Source: Trichopria drosophilae (lineage: Eukaryota; Arthropoda; Insecta; Hymenoptera; Diapriidae). From it: a stretch of 64,000 bases of DNA. The stretch lies in contig CM059582.1 of assembly GCA_030407085.1 (NCBI GenBank), forward strand, positions 47,639,001 to 47,703,000, given 5' to 3'. Shown in pieces: positions 37,262 through 47,372 of this stretch. The first letter of the stretch is position 1. Every line of letters begins with the position of its first letter. Position numbers and translations under genes: made by a program. The notes beneath the pieces are model-generated. The model searched no databases, was not told the DNA's origin, and saw only the letters and a program-made list of their open reading frames with translations.

Positions 37262-38523
37262 ATGATAAGGATAAGAGGTAAACCTTCGGAAAAGGCACCT
37301 CCTCCTAAAAAAATTTGTTTGTACCCTATTTCGACGTATTTTTGCCTCCTGATTACGAATATGACAACAAAAATTGCGGGCCGGACGTATTAAAGCTGCT
37401 ACTTTGAAAAAATAGCCAAAAAACGCGTTTTTTTTAGTTTTTTTGCATTTATTTTCAAAAATACGCATCTGACAGAAAAATATTTCAGGTAAAAGTTGTA
37501 GAGCGCAAAATTCTCGACAAAAAAGATTTTATTCATTTTTTCCGTAATTGCAACAGTAAGCCCGTAAATAACGGTTGAAAGTTCCCATGATGCGTTTCTA
37601 CCGGGTACTAGCTAGATATAATTCCCGAACCGATTGTGAATCTAGGGGGTGCTTGCGTGCTGGGGGGGGGGGGGGGCTCCGCCCCCCAAACTCCCCTTTT
37701 GTACTAACCTAACCTCCAACCACACTGGTGTGGGTGAGAATCAATACCATGTGCTATGTGAAGGGTCAGAGATTAGGTTTGTAGTAAATAACATACTAAT
37801 GTAGCATGTGGGTTTGATAATCACCGACATCTCTGTGGTTGGTGGTTAGGTTGGTATAAAAGGGGGGTCTGGGGGCGGAGTCCCCCATTACACAAGCACC
37901 TCCTAGGTTCACGCATTGTACTAAAAATTCACAACACATACTACTTCCTTTTATTCGATGGGTAGCACTAAAGTATCCCTAGGTCCACGCATTGCCTTTG
38001 CAAATTTGCAGTTGATTATGCCCTTTCGAAAAATAATGCGTGAAACTAGGGCCCAATCTCACGAGGATTCGACTGTATGGGTTTTGGTCCGCCCTGGGTT
38101 TTTTATTTCCCTGATACCCTCCATAACTGGCGGGCATTCCCCTATCCGCCACCTGGGGAGGCGCTCGATGGGAGACCCTGTGTACTCGGTAGAAACCCAT
38201 CATTAGAACTTTCAACTCTCATTTACGGGCTTACTGTTGCAATTACAGAAAAAATGTATAAAATCTTTTTTGTCGAGAATTTTCCGCTCTATAACTTTTA
38301 TTTTAAACAATTTTTGATCAGATGCGTATTTTTGAAAATAAAAGCAAAAAAAAACTAAAAAAAAACGCGATTTTTGGCTATTTTTCAAAAATAGCAGCTT
38401 TAATACGTCCGACCCGCAATTTTTGTTGTCATATTCGTAATCAGGAGGCAAAAATACGTCGGAATAGAGTAATTTAAATTTTTTTTGCGAGGAGGTGCCT
38501 TTTCCGAAGGTTTACCGGATAAG
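37262..38523. repeat. Large palindromic element with nested insertion
   Basis: The left arm 37262-37615 matches the reverse complement of 38180-38523. Shared blocks are GGTGCCTTTTCCGAAGGTTTAC at the outer ends (38495 side, written here in part), ATTCGTAATCAGGAGGCAAA, GCAGCTTTAATACGTCCG, TTTTTGTCGAGAATTTT and GGTAGAAACNCATCAT at the inner ends. The spacer contains the GC-rich nested palindrome at 37636-37912. A similar text block (ATGAATAAAACCTTTTTTGT, GCTCTA, TTTGAAACATTTTT) recurs at 51826-51960 and more weakly at 45745-45870, so the arm belongs to a dispersed family. Overlapping frames on both strands at 37256-38618 are shadows of the arms and spacer. Confidence 0.85.
37636..37912. repeat. 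Nested GC-rich palindromic MITE with G15 run
   Basis: The outer ends GTGAATCTAGGGGGTGCTTG and CAAGCACCTCCTAGGTTCAC pair with two mismatches. Inner paired blocks are CTCCGCCCCC with GGGGGCGGAG, CCCCTTTT with AAAAGGGG, AACCTAACC with GGTTAGGTT, and CCAACCACA with TGTGGTTGG. A run of 15 G (37662-37676) lies in the left arm only. GGGGGGTCTGGGGG near 37862 recurs at about 50275, pointing to a G-rich repeat family. Confidence 0.8.
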
Positions 38524-40260
38524 AAAAAAACTTCGTTCGACAAAAAAAAAAAAATTTTTGTTCGTTTGCCTCGAACGTTGCAAACTTCAACATCGTATCT
38601 TATGAAGGTATGCAACAAAATATCTATTCGTAACTACGTTTGCTAATAACAAGTATTGCGTTTGGAAAAATTGTATAATAATTTTGTTTTTATTACTGGT
38701 TGAATGTACTTATATCTAAGGCACTTGTTGCGCAGTTATCTTAATTTTTCCAGTTATAATGAAGCCGCATCATCATTCATTAAGGTTAGATTTAAAAGTC
38801 GATATCCAATTGCAAATATTTCTCGCAAAATATATATGATATTGCACATAGTATACACGTACGCCTGAGTATTTATTTAATTTACCGCGTGTTTATTAAA
38901 ACAATACTAATAAATTCCGATGCGAAATTTTGCGAAAGCTTATGCTATAAAACAGTCGGCTACAAAATATTTATTTTATAAAATTATGCGAGTTCCCGTT
39001 TATCAGTTTAAACTTTTCTCGTATGAACATTTTGGTATTTTTCTAGTATTAAACACATACACATGTTTACAAAGCCCCATTTTATTTCGACATTCATGTT
39101 GTTTTATGCAATTTCTTGTATAAACAATTTGTTTTCCCAACACATATTGCTAAGTCTCATTTTATATGTGAATAGCCTGTTTAAAAATTTCATTCTTATC
39201 GTTAAATATTATTTGACGTCATATCTCCTTAAATTTTCGAAGGCAAATTCATAAGATGCCGTCAAATAGATAATTTAGTCGGTGAAATGTTCTCATCAAG
39301 CGTAAGTCTTATAACGTCTTACTTTACTGGCTTACCACCTAAAGCGGAAAATCCAATTTCCCGCGTCGCCAGTGGTGTGTACACAAGAAAACTTGTATTG
39401 TGAAAGTTATGTCTATTTTGCGTTCAGAGTTAGCAAAATAACATCGCAGCTGTCATCCGTAATACAAACGAGATCGAGTTTTGTTACGTTTTAGTCTCCA
39501 CGGAAGAGTTATTATGATGTCGCACGTTTCCAAAGGAATTTTAAAACAAATCGCTTAGACCAGCCTTTTTTGTTCGTTTTAGAATTCAACAGAATATAAA
39601 TTTAACTCTGCCTAGTTTTGTATTCTTCATTAATCAATTCAAAACAAGACCATGCTTTATTTGTTGTAAACAAAGCTTCTTTGAATATGTCGCAATAAAC
39701 CGTCGCCTGTAAGTTCCATTTGTTAACATGTAAAATGACACATTTGTCAGAGAAGAAACTACTTTATGTATGAAATGTGTTATTTGAACATGTCATAATA
39801 AAAATCGATGAGGGAGGGAAGAAGGAGTTGAAACATCCGTGACATTTTCAGAATATTTGAAATCCGGCAGTTTATTGAGCGTACCGATCTTTTTTAAATA
39901 ATTTTATGTCGATGTTCTTTTTATGACACAAATTGCACTCCTGTCACGTACAGCATTTCAGCAATGAGCAACACTTCATTTTTTTGTTGATCAAATATTT
40001 ATGGAAAAATAATTAAAATTGGAAAAAAGAGCTCTTAAAATTTGGAATGGAAATGCTGAAAAAGGACGAGGAATAGGACATAGCTTTTAATGCATACATA
40101 AAGTGATTAGTGCACTACATCAGTGTAACTGACTACATGACATTACTGAGACATCAAACAAAAATTGTCAATTTTACCATTTTGTATAGTTAAATATTTA
40201 ACAAATTTGCATTAGCTCGATCAGCCATAATTAGTTTGTCATCTTTATCAGCTAGTTCGT
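38524..40260. other. Intergenic, nothing recognised
   Basis: A+T-rich with a short GC-richer patch near 39340-39500. Frames at 38920-39254 are unremarkable. Confidence 0.45.
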
Positions 40261-40660
40261 AGTGTTAACTATTTTTCATGTTAACACTATACTTTATGTA
40301 CGTCTTTTCGGTGCGTAAAGTAAACTTGTGCGTAAAGTAAACTTTACGCACTCGATTATACTTTACGCACGAAAAAGCCGTACGTAAACAATATTTCGGC
40401 ACACGTGGGTGTGTGTAAAGTTCTTTACGCATACGCCCTTGTATCGAAAACTACCATTTTGATACACGTGTCCGTAAAGTATACACTATTACCTAGTCCG
40501 TAAAGTGTGATTTTACGGACTGATTTTTGCACTTTACGGACTAAAATCAGTCGGTAAAGTGCCTACTTTTGCGAATAGTGTATCAAAAAATAGTGTTCGC
40601 TCCTCGGCTGTAAAATTTTACGACCTCGTTTGGAAATTGTGCGATCCGTAAAATTGAACT
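40261..40660. repeat. Dense cluster of CGTAAAG palindromes
   Basis: About 13 copies of GTNCGTAAAGT or its complement occur in under 400 bases. The order is a hairpin AGTGTTAAC / GTTAACACT (40261-40288); GTGCGTAAAGT and ACTTTACGCAC, 11-bp perfect arms two bases apart (40328-40351), enclosed by a second pair spanning about 40298-40386 that shares GTACG and TTTTC/GAAAA blocks; GTAAAGTTCTTTACGCA near 40414; and AGTCCGTAAAGTG / CACTTTACGGACT, 13-bp perfect (40495-40507, 40530-40542). The variable base after CGTAAAG flanks (GTGCG against GTCCG) splits the cluster into two sub-types. It could fold into several cruciforms. Confidence 0.85.
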
Positions 40661-42602
40661 TTATGGCCTAGAACCGAAAAGTTCCATGGAACTTTTTAAT
40701 GCAAGTATGGCAAATTTTTAGTGCCAATGTGGATATTTTTCGTAACGGTGTTGCACTTTTCCGCACGCTGCAAGTACATCCCGCTGATACTAGACAGTAT
40801 GGGACTTTTAACCAGACAAATTCTCTCAGTGTGGTTTTGATGATATCTCGTAGTGTTACATCTTAATAAATATTTGAAATGAAACATTATATGAAATATT
40901 GTTTATTTTAAATGTATATTAATAAATACCCGTGGGCATTCCTACACTTAAAAATTAAATTTCATAATTTATAAACGTTTTAAAATGAATTTGTGTAGTT
41001 TACAAAATTGTTGTCACTATACATGGTCTTATAAATTAAGATTCAAAGCTGTCGAATAACTAAATTAAATTATGAACATATATAATTCAAATTTAATAAT
41101 TAGTTAGAATCTTTGCCATATCATAAACAATTAAGGAATCTATTTGGAATTGGAAAGTGAAATTATGTGCATACTCAATAACTCTCGCAGTATAACAATT
41201 TATGAACTCCCTAATTTAGTATTCGAAATATTCATTCCGACTATGAGATATGGCCAGCAGGGACAATCGTCAGGGTAGTACTGAGAGTAATAAACCTGCG
41301 TTGTGATGATATATTTTTACACAGTTTATGATGTTCCGGCGAAACAATTCCGATCTACAACCAACATGTCAGTTAATATTTACATATACACGACTACAAA
41401 TTTGGATTTTAAAATCTCGCACATCCTCGTCTCCAATGTGACTGCCAAAAAATATGATTAATTTTGAGTGATTAAAATTTCGCATACGTATCCGCGGTAC
41501 CAAGGACATTATAAAATTAATCAGGCATAAATGTAACAGGAAGTTAACAAATCTTTACGATACGAATGTTGCGTTAGGTGCAAGAAGTGTAACAATGATA
41601 TTTCAATAACTTTGCAAATTTAACAGAAAAGGTTTCACCATAAAGTAAAATTGAATTAGCATCTTTTGAAATCAACGTTTGAAAAGAACTGAAATTGTTT
41701 TTCGACGACAGTTTTACTATGTATTGACACCCCCCCCCCCCCCCGCCCCCACGAAGAACTGGTTCTTGACAGAGAAAAAGTCTAATTTGGAAAATTTGAA
41801 TATTAGTATCAAGATACTGTATGACAGATAAAAATTTTCTGATATACTCTCAATTCGCAACAGTGAAAAACTCCCAATTTGAATCAGTGAAAGAATACTC
41901 ACTGCTAGATCAGTGACTTTTCATCATATTTACTGTATGAACAGGCGAATGAATTTTGGTTTTGCCTTACAGCTTTACTGATTCAAGCAACTTAATTTCA
42001 CTACTTTGCTGTGGCTCCTTTTTCACTATAGGACTATTCACTGAGAATCAGAAAAGATATCAATACTAGATTAGTTATCATCAATAGTCCCTAACATTAA
42101 TTTTAAATCAATCGCCATAAATAATATTAAATCAGAAACAGATTTATTCAATAATACTATAAAAAAAATCAGTGAACATGGTATATGCATTTCCAAAATT
42201 GTTTTTTCGGTTCTTTTTAACTCTTTCTGATCATCTTATACATATATCAGTATTTAAAAATGCTCTTTTAATTGTTAACTTTTGTCAATGTTTCCCCGTG
42301 TATTGTAGATAATATATGTCTTAAAATATTAATGGTTTTGAGACAAAATGACTAGAATCGAAAAAAAGGTCTTACAACAAAACAATTCATGTCTACTTTA
42401 TGTGTATCATTACAACGTAGGAAAATATATTTATTCTTCGAAGGCTTTAGCTTTTAAGACTAAATCAAGACACCTAAGGAATTATATGTGAAATCACCCA
42501 CGTTTTGAAGTCTAGTTTCAGAAGTTATTCAAAGTTGACCTACGGTTAGTATGTGCAAAGATAAGGCTCTTTACCAGATTACAACTGAAAATATTAAATA
42601 GG
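40661..42602. other. Intergenic; C-run at 41730-41750
   Basis: A+T-rich with a C15-G-C5 tract at 41730-41750. From 41860 to 42180 the hexamer CAGTGA or TCACTG occurs repeatedly (about eight times) without regular spacing. No gene recognised. Confidence 0.45.
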
Positions 42603-43292
42603 TCAAAAGTTGTTCATAAAAGTGTAAACGACAAAAATTAAATTAATTTTCTTTTTTTTAAACAGCCATATCGTGAAAACCATATTTCGGGGAGGAAAAT
42701 GTTGCTGGTGAGGAGCTGCTGTGAAAATGTATAGAGAGATCTATATTTCATAGGTACAAACAAAATGAACAAATTAGTATTATTTATAACAAATTTTCAC
42801 GATTGTTCTTTATTACACGATTATGTTCGAACTCGATTTCGTCGAGTTTATTTATATTTTATTTTGTTGTGCCATACGCAAAAATTGTCTGCCAAAGTTA
42901 TTTTTTTAGGTAATTTTCTGAAAGGTTTACTTGTATCTTTATAGGGCAATTGGTACGCTCCCATCTATATTTATGCTTGTGTTTCTATTTTTTCTTGCAA
43001 AATACCTGTATCTACAATAACATCGTCAATAGACATCGTCATTTTTTACATAAGTAATAAAGTAATTTTGACTTGAGTAAAATTAACTTTACTGCAAAGA
43101 TATTTTGAGTCTGGAATAATAGTAAAAATTTGTTAGGAACAATAGTAATCCGTTTTGTACCAGTTATTTTATCAATTTAAGTCTTTCTATAGTAAGTACA
43201 CATTTTGAACCTTTGAATTATAGTTCTCGAGACATAGCCGTTTAAAAATATATAATTTAATGTTTGTCGTTTACACTTTTATCAAGAACTTT
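42603..43292. repeat. Foldback element, about 160-bp arms
   Basis: AAAAGTGTAAACGACAAAAATTA (42619, given in part) is the complement of TGTTTGTCGTTTACACTTTT at 43261. Inside this, TTTAAACAGCCATATCGTG (42658) pairs with GACATAGCCGTTTAAAAAT (43231), and GGTACAAACAAAATG (42752) with the complement of CCGTTTTGTACC near 43151. The arms are diverged and the interior is A+T-rich. Confidence 0.7.
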
Positions 43293-43324
43293 AAAAATAT
43301 TTTTGACTCTACACTGAAATTCTC

Positions 43325-43403
43325 TTAAGGTGAAATTGACTTCATTATAGTGAATTTCAATGTCAAATTTGACTTCATATATGAAAGTGAATTTCCACCT
43401 TAA
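43325..43403. repeat. 79-bp near-palindrome
   Basis: TTAAGGTGAAATT at the left and AATTTCCACCTTAA at the right are inverted. Toward the centre, GACTTCAT and ATGAAAGTG match, and the middle is the perfect 12-mer GTCAAATTTGAC (43362-43373). Confidence 0.7.
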
Positions 43404-43751
43404 AAGGCACTTTAAGGTTAAATATTAAACCTTAATACTTACACGTATCTGATGATAATTCAACTCATTTGCGAATTTCAATACTGCAAAAGCAATATTT
43501 AAGGAAGTGTTTCAAAACAATGGAAACTTCGTAAAGCTATGCCAAACGTCGGATTTCCCTTTATAGAAGTGGGAATGATGGATTTACTTTAGACAAAGTT
43601 GGCTCAAAATTCATTTTAATTAATTTAGAATCTAATTTGGTGAAAAGACTCATCTTTACACGTACTAACCGCGTAATTCAACTTTGAATAACGTCTTAAA
43701 TCTGACTCCAAAACGTTGCTGATCTCACGTGGAATGCCCTAACTTTTGAGA

Positions 43752-43863
43752 GTGCGGGTCAATAAAATGACAAATCAAAAAGCCGCGAGGTCGAAAAACC
43801 GACAGTCAAAAAACAGACAGTTCAAAAAATAACTGTTCTCCCGACGATGTGCCTATTTTTTTA
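43752..43863 (+). repeat. GGGTGC-family element, truncated copy
   Basis: It starts at GTGCGGGTCAATAAAATGAC, has ACCGACAGTC and ACAGACAGTTCAAAAAATAAC, and ends in GATGTGCCTATTTTTTT. These blocks occur in the same order in the complete copy at 54566-54687. The right terminus is missing. Confidence 0.75.
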
Positions 43864-44113
43864 AAACTATTTTAAAAGATGACAGTTTTAAATATATCAG
43901 CGTCATACATTAAGGTATTTATACGGCACCCGATTCGATTCTCTAGGTTTAAAATCGCTTTTTACACCTTTAAAAATTGCACGAATACAACACAAGTTGT
44001 CCACCCGTTCCAGATTAAAACATGGAGCACAAACTCGAATTTTAAGGTTGTAGAATTTTAAGGGTCAAAGCTTACAATTCCACGAAGTCGCTTACGGTAC
44101 GAATTTAAAACCC

Positions 44114-44199
44114 ACCCGAGTAGAAATTTATTAAGGCCGTAATCAGGGCTTGATCATCAACGTTACACCCGGATCAGGACCTTAAATTTCTACTCGGGT
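44114..44199. repeat. 86-bp miniature inverted-repeat element
   Basis: ACCCGAGTAGAAATTTATTA and the complement of CTTAAATTTCTACTCGGGT form ends of about 25 bases. The interior is only about 35 bases (CAGGGCTTGATCATCAACG). The ends are sharply defined against A+T-rich flanks. No clear target duplication. Confidence 0.7.
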
Positions 44200-44353
44200 A
44201 AGTACTCTTCTGTATACTTAAGACAAAGTCATTAGGTCTTGCAAAATTTTATTTGCATCTGCTTAGGTCTTATTTGGTCTTGAGGAACAAAAAATAGTTG
44301 GTTTTACTATGTAAATAGTAAGATCTGTCCCAACTATGTGTTTTAGGTGATTT

Positions 44354-44369
44354 TACTATTTAAATAGTA
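44354..44369. repeat. Perfect 16-bp palindrome
   Basis: TACTATTTAAATAGTA is a perfect palindrome. A related ACTATGTAAATAGTA lies about 45 bases upstream (near 44309), so this is a repeated local motif. Confidence 0.6.
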
Positions 44370-44904
44370 TGCTTGGCTACCTCATTTGTCTAGATCACTA
44401 TTTCGGTGGTAAAATTAACTAAAAATGATGGCGTGTTATCCTAATATCCAGTTAGTAGTTCCTAATGTTTCATTTTTTTGTGTATTATTTTGATCTTAGC
44501 ATGCACCTAACTGCCTTTCAAAGTTTTTCCGAAAATAAGTATTTTTAAACAAACAGCAAGTGACTGAAACTTTGATATCGACCCCTAAAACCCCTATTCT
44601 TTCAAAGTCTTATTCTTCTTAAACGGATAATTGTTAAAGGCAATTGCAAAAAATTGTATAGATATTATACTGAAGTGCCTTCCTGAAATTTCACAATAAT
44701 AAAAATTGATGGAAACATCAGTTAAACGACTTCCATGTATTTTTAATTTTATAACTTTAGAGGGTTTCTTGCATACTGTACAAAATATGAATAAAAGACT
44801 ACTAAGAAGCCTTTGTTTTACGACGCTGTTAATTTCGAAGAATATTATTATAAAAATGAACCTTCTTTATTTAAACTAAAGAATGTACAATAATACAATT
44901 CTAT

Positions 44905-45190
44905 AGCTTTTAAAAGAAGAGGTGAGCATTTTTCGCACAAAACGCAGAAATAATAGAAATGTCGGCTTGCAGAATCTCGTGTGTCATGGGATGTACAGGA
45001 AAACGCGGTAGGGCTGCGGTGGCATTTACGACGCGGTTTCTCGTCTCCCCCATGAATTCTAACGTTACTGACACTGGAGAGGATTTATTAGGTTCCCTAA
45101 ACGGCCCTTCCGTGCTGATCAAAAATTCTTCTTCTTCGATAAAAGTTTTTGTTATTTTATTTTGTTTAACGATCGAAAAATACGTTTAAT
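44905..45190 (-). other. GC-richer patch with orphan frames
   Basis: A 70-codon minus frame (44910-45122; includes VSVTLEFMGETRNRVVNATA) lies opposite a 76-codon plus frame. The patch is richer in GC than its surroundings. I recognise no family for either. The minus frame reads more protein-like. It may be a decayed exon. Confidence 0.18.
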
Positions 45191-45455
45191 TTGTTCTAAA
45201 TCTATTGTAATGTGTAAATAGTTCATCATTGTTGGCATCACGTCCTGGTGGTCATAAACGGTGGTCTTCTATAGCCCGAAAATCCATTTCAAGACTCGTT
45301 AAGTACGTGACTTAGTATACCTACATAGTCGACATTGGAGTAGAAATTGTTCACTACAACTGTTAAACTAGTGGCTTCGACCCTGCGGTCTTTAACACAT
45401 GTACTCCTCGATTAGGCTGGGTTTGGTAGATCCAGCTATTTGATGGACAATACAA

Positions 45456-45492
45456 AAATTGAAAATGATCATTTTTAAACCTTCGACCCCTA
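45456..45492. repeat. Block shared with 51541-51575
   Basis: ATTGAAAATGATCATTTTTAAA followed by CTTCGACCCC (together 45459-45490) matches ATTGAAAATGAGCATTTTCAAA plus CTTCGACCCC at 51542-51574 with about three differences. In the second locus this leads into a diverged copy of the 37-bp hairpin; here it does not. Confidence 0.65.
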
Positions 45493-45729
45493 GCACATGT
45501 CAACTCGTGTATTATTATAAAATATTTATAAACATGCATCTTGGGTGATTTAATTTCGTGTATTAAGGTACGTTCGTGGTGTTAACAGTATTAAATATAT
45601 AAATAATAATAAACTAAGAACTGAAAATCTCTACTTCGCACATTCAATACCATTCCCTGATCACTGTATTCTTTTTAAACTCTTGTGCTAGAACATACAG
45701 GACAGGTCAACTTAATTATTCTCATGTTC

Positions 45730-45960
45730 ATTCGTATTCTACGGCGTTACAGGTGATTTTACCAACAAAAGGTATATAACTTTTCTTTGTATAAAATTTA
45801 ATGCTACATTTTATACAAATTTAAATCTATTTTGTTTGAAGCATTTTTTTGTGTGATGCGCAAAAAACGCATTTTCAGCTTTTGTTATTCGGACTCTCCA
45901 TAATCTAAAATGGATCGACCTCAAAAAACTAAACAGACGTAAGTGAAGCCATGACAAATT
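45730..45960 (+). repeat. Diverged arm of the 37.3-38.5 kb repeat family
   Basis: TTACAGGTGATTTTACCAACAAAA, AATGCTACATTTTATAC, TTTGTTTGAAGCATTTTTTTG and GCAAAAAACGCATTTT occur in the same order as in the arms at 38230-38370 and in 51826-51960. Divergence is high. Confidence 0.5.
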
Positions 45961-46905
45961 GAAAAAGGAGTTATCGATTTTTTATGAAATGTGTAATTTT
46001 TTTGCCGACGTGACCAAATTAAAAACTTTGTCCTTACCTACGATTTGATTCGAAGTAAATAGGCAAACCTTTCAAATTGATGAATCCTTGTCCCGTATAC
46101 CATAGTCAATAGTGCTATTTTAATTTTTATTCTGAAATTATAATGGCCGTGGTTGGCGACAGATTTTCAAAATTATATTCAATCGTTTTAAATGATAAAA
46201 ATAACAGATTAGCGCGAGTTACAAAATTATCGACTGACCACTTGAAGGCAGTTATGGAAATAGAAATTCATAATTGCCTTCAAAAATAAATACAATTCTC
46301 AGTCAACGCCCAATTCAGTTCTTTTGACATTTTTAAAGACACTTTATAATTTAGAATTACATTTACAGAGAGCCAAAATTTTAAATAATTGTCGACTTTT
46401 TATTTAAAAACCGAATCAATCAGAAAATCACGTTTCTTTCGTTTAATTTCCGTTTTTTCCATGATTAAAATTCATGTTGAACAATTTTAACCACCACCTT
46501 TAAAAAGAGCACCCTGAAAAACATAAGATACAATGATTCCAAAATATTTTTTCATCGTGCTCATCATATGGATACGATTCAAACTTGAATGCCAAAATTG
46601 CGTCCTGTGGACTTTGATGGATAAGGTATGTTATTTTCATGATTTTAAAGTTCTAGAAAAATTTGTATAAATTTCGTATCTGTATGGTATTCTAACCACG
46701 AAACTGTTTAATTTACCATAATGGTGTAGGTTTATGACTCATGATTTCAACTTCAGGTTGAAAACTCATTTTTCTTTTTTTTCTGTTTTGACCATGAAAA
46801 TTGCATTTATGCCAATTTTACTATGATATTCGAATTCAGCGCATCAAAGTATGTAAGGAAACATAGGTCTGGTAAAAATTTGAGGCGCCTTTTTTTCAGA
46901 ATTAC
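45961..46905. other. Intergenic, nothing recognised
   Basis: A+T-rich. No gene or clear repeat pair. Confidence 0.45.
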
Positions 46906-46949
46906 AGTTTGTAACGATTTTTTTTTATGATTGACGGAGCACAGACAAT

Positions 46950-46955
46950 TTTATT
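46950..46955 (-). terminator. Polyadenylation signal of the solo LTR
   Basis: AATAAA on the minus strand, followed by TGTCTGTG, about 40 bases before the LTR 3' end and about 50 bases downstream of the hammerhead. Confidence 0.45.
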
Positions 46956-46999
46956 GCATACGTAATTAATTTTATATAAATGATTATTAATTGTAATTG

Positions 47000-47080
47000 A
47001 TCGGTGTTTTGTCCCAGGTCTGCTCACGGACTCGTCAGTTGGGCTATGTAAGCAGACCCTGCCCAAGACACGAAACTAAT
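47000..47080 (-). ncRNA. Type III hammerhead ribozyme, near-consensus (G12 changed)
   Basis: Read 5' to 3' on the minus strand. Stem III 5' side ends GUGU, then C17 (cleavage triplet GUC at 47069-47067). Stem I is UUGGGC / GCCCAA (47066-47061 and 47044-47039), a perfect 6-bp stem closing a 16-base loop. Core CUGACGA (47038-47032) follows directly. Stem II is GUCC / GGAC (47031-47028 and 47014-47011), closing a 13-base loop. Then come four A where the family has GAAA (47010-47007), and CAC pairing with GUG to close stem III. All core positions fit except G12, which is A. On the plus strand this is T followed by G, what decay of a CpG would give. The two loops contain GGUCUGCU and AGCAGACC, complementary over 8 nt, suggesting a kissing-loop contact. 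G12 is the general base in catalysis, so this copy is probably inactive or very slow. Confidence 0.75.
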
Positions 47081-47212
47081 TGTAAATAAATATAATAAAA
47101 TAAAGGATAATACTCACTCACCCATACCGCGACGCACAAAACCGGAGCCGCCACCGATCCTTAATGATCTTCTTCGCGATACAAACTAACCGATATTGAT
47201 CAACCGAGTTGA

Positions 47213-47220
47213 TATTTATA
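47213..47220 (-). promoter_or_regulatory. TATA box of the solo LTR
   Basis: TATAAATA on the minus strand, about 150 bases inside the LTR 5' end, with the inferred transcript start about 30 bases further on. The hammerhead and the AATAAA lie downstream in the same orientation. Confidence 0.5.
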
Positions 47221-47372
47221 CGGTTGTCATGCAGGTTTGTAAACAAGCATAATAAATATAAACAAAACAATTGAAAGATTCCTTCCCTATCTCTTATTTT
47301 TCTTTATATTCTTCTAAAATACCGCCACCTCTAAAGCATGGTGCCTCATAACAAAATACACCGTTACAAGTT

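Larger units (their letters stand above)
46910..47368 (-). mobile_element. Solo LTR (459 bp) with embedded hammerhead ribozyme
   Basis: The element is bounded by TGTAACG (46910-46916) and CGTTACA (47362-47368), the short TG..CA inverted ends typical of LTRs, and flanked by a perfect 4-base target duplication AGTT (46906-46909 and 47369-47372). Orientation is inferred as minus: a TATAAATA box at 47220-47213, a GC-richer transcribed part (47110-47180) and an AATAAA at 46955-46950 followed by GT-rich sequence all fall in the right order on that strand. No internal region, primer-binding site or second LTR is present, so it is a solo LTR left by recombination. The minus-strand transcript would contain the hammerhead at 47000-47080. 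The alternative, a 459-bp DNA MITE with 7-bp ends, is less likely given the TG..CA ends and the ordered signals. Confidence 0.8.

Noticed and set aside
37702..37713. CTAACCTAACCT, considered as insect telomeric (TTAGG)n
   Set aside because: Only about two units, and it is part of the stem of the nested palindrome, where it pairs with GGTTAGGTT.
37958..38215. Opposed open frames on both strands in a GC-rich spacer
   Set aside because: Shadows of each other within the palindromic element; no domain recognised.
41860..42185. Recurrent CAGTGA/TCACTG words
   Set aside because: No regular spacing or inverted layout; likely composition and chance.
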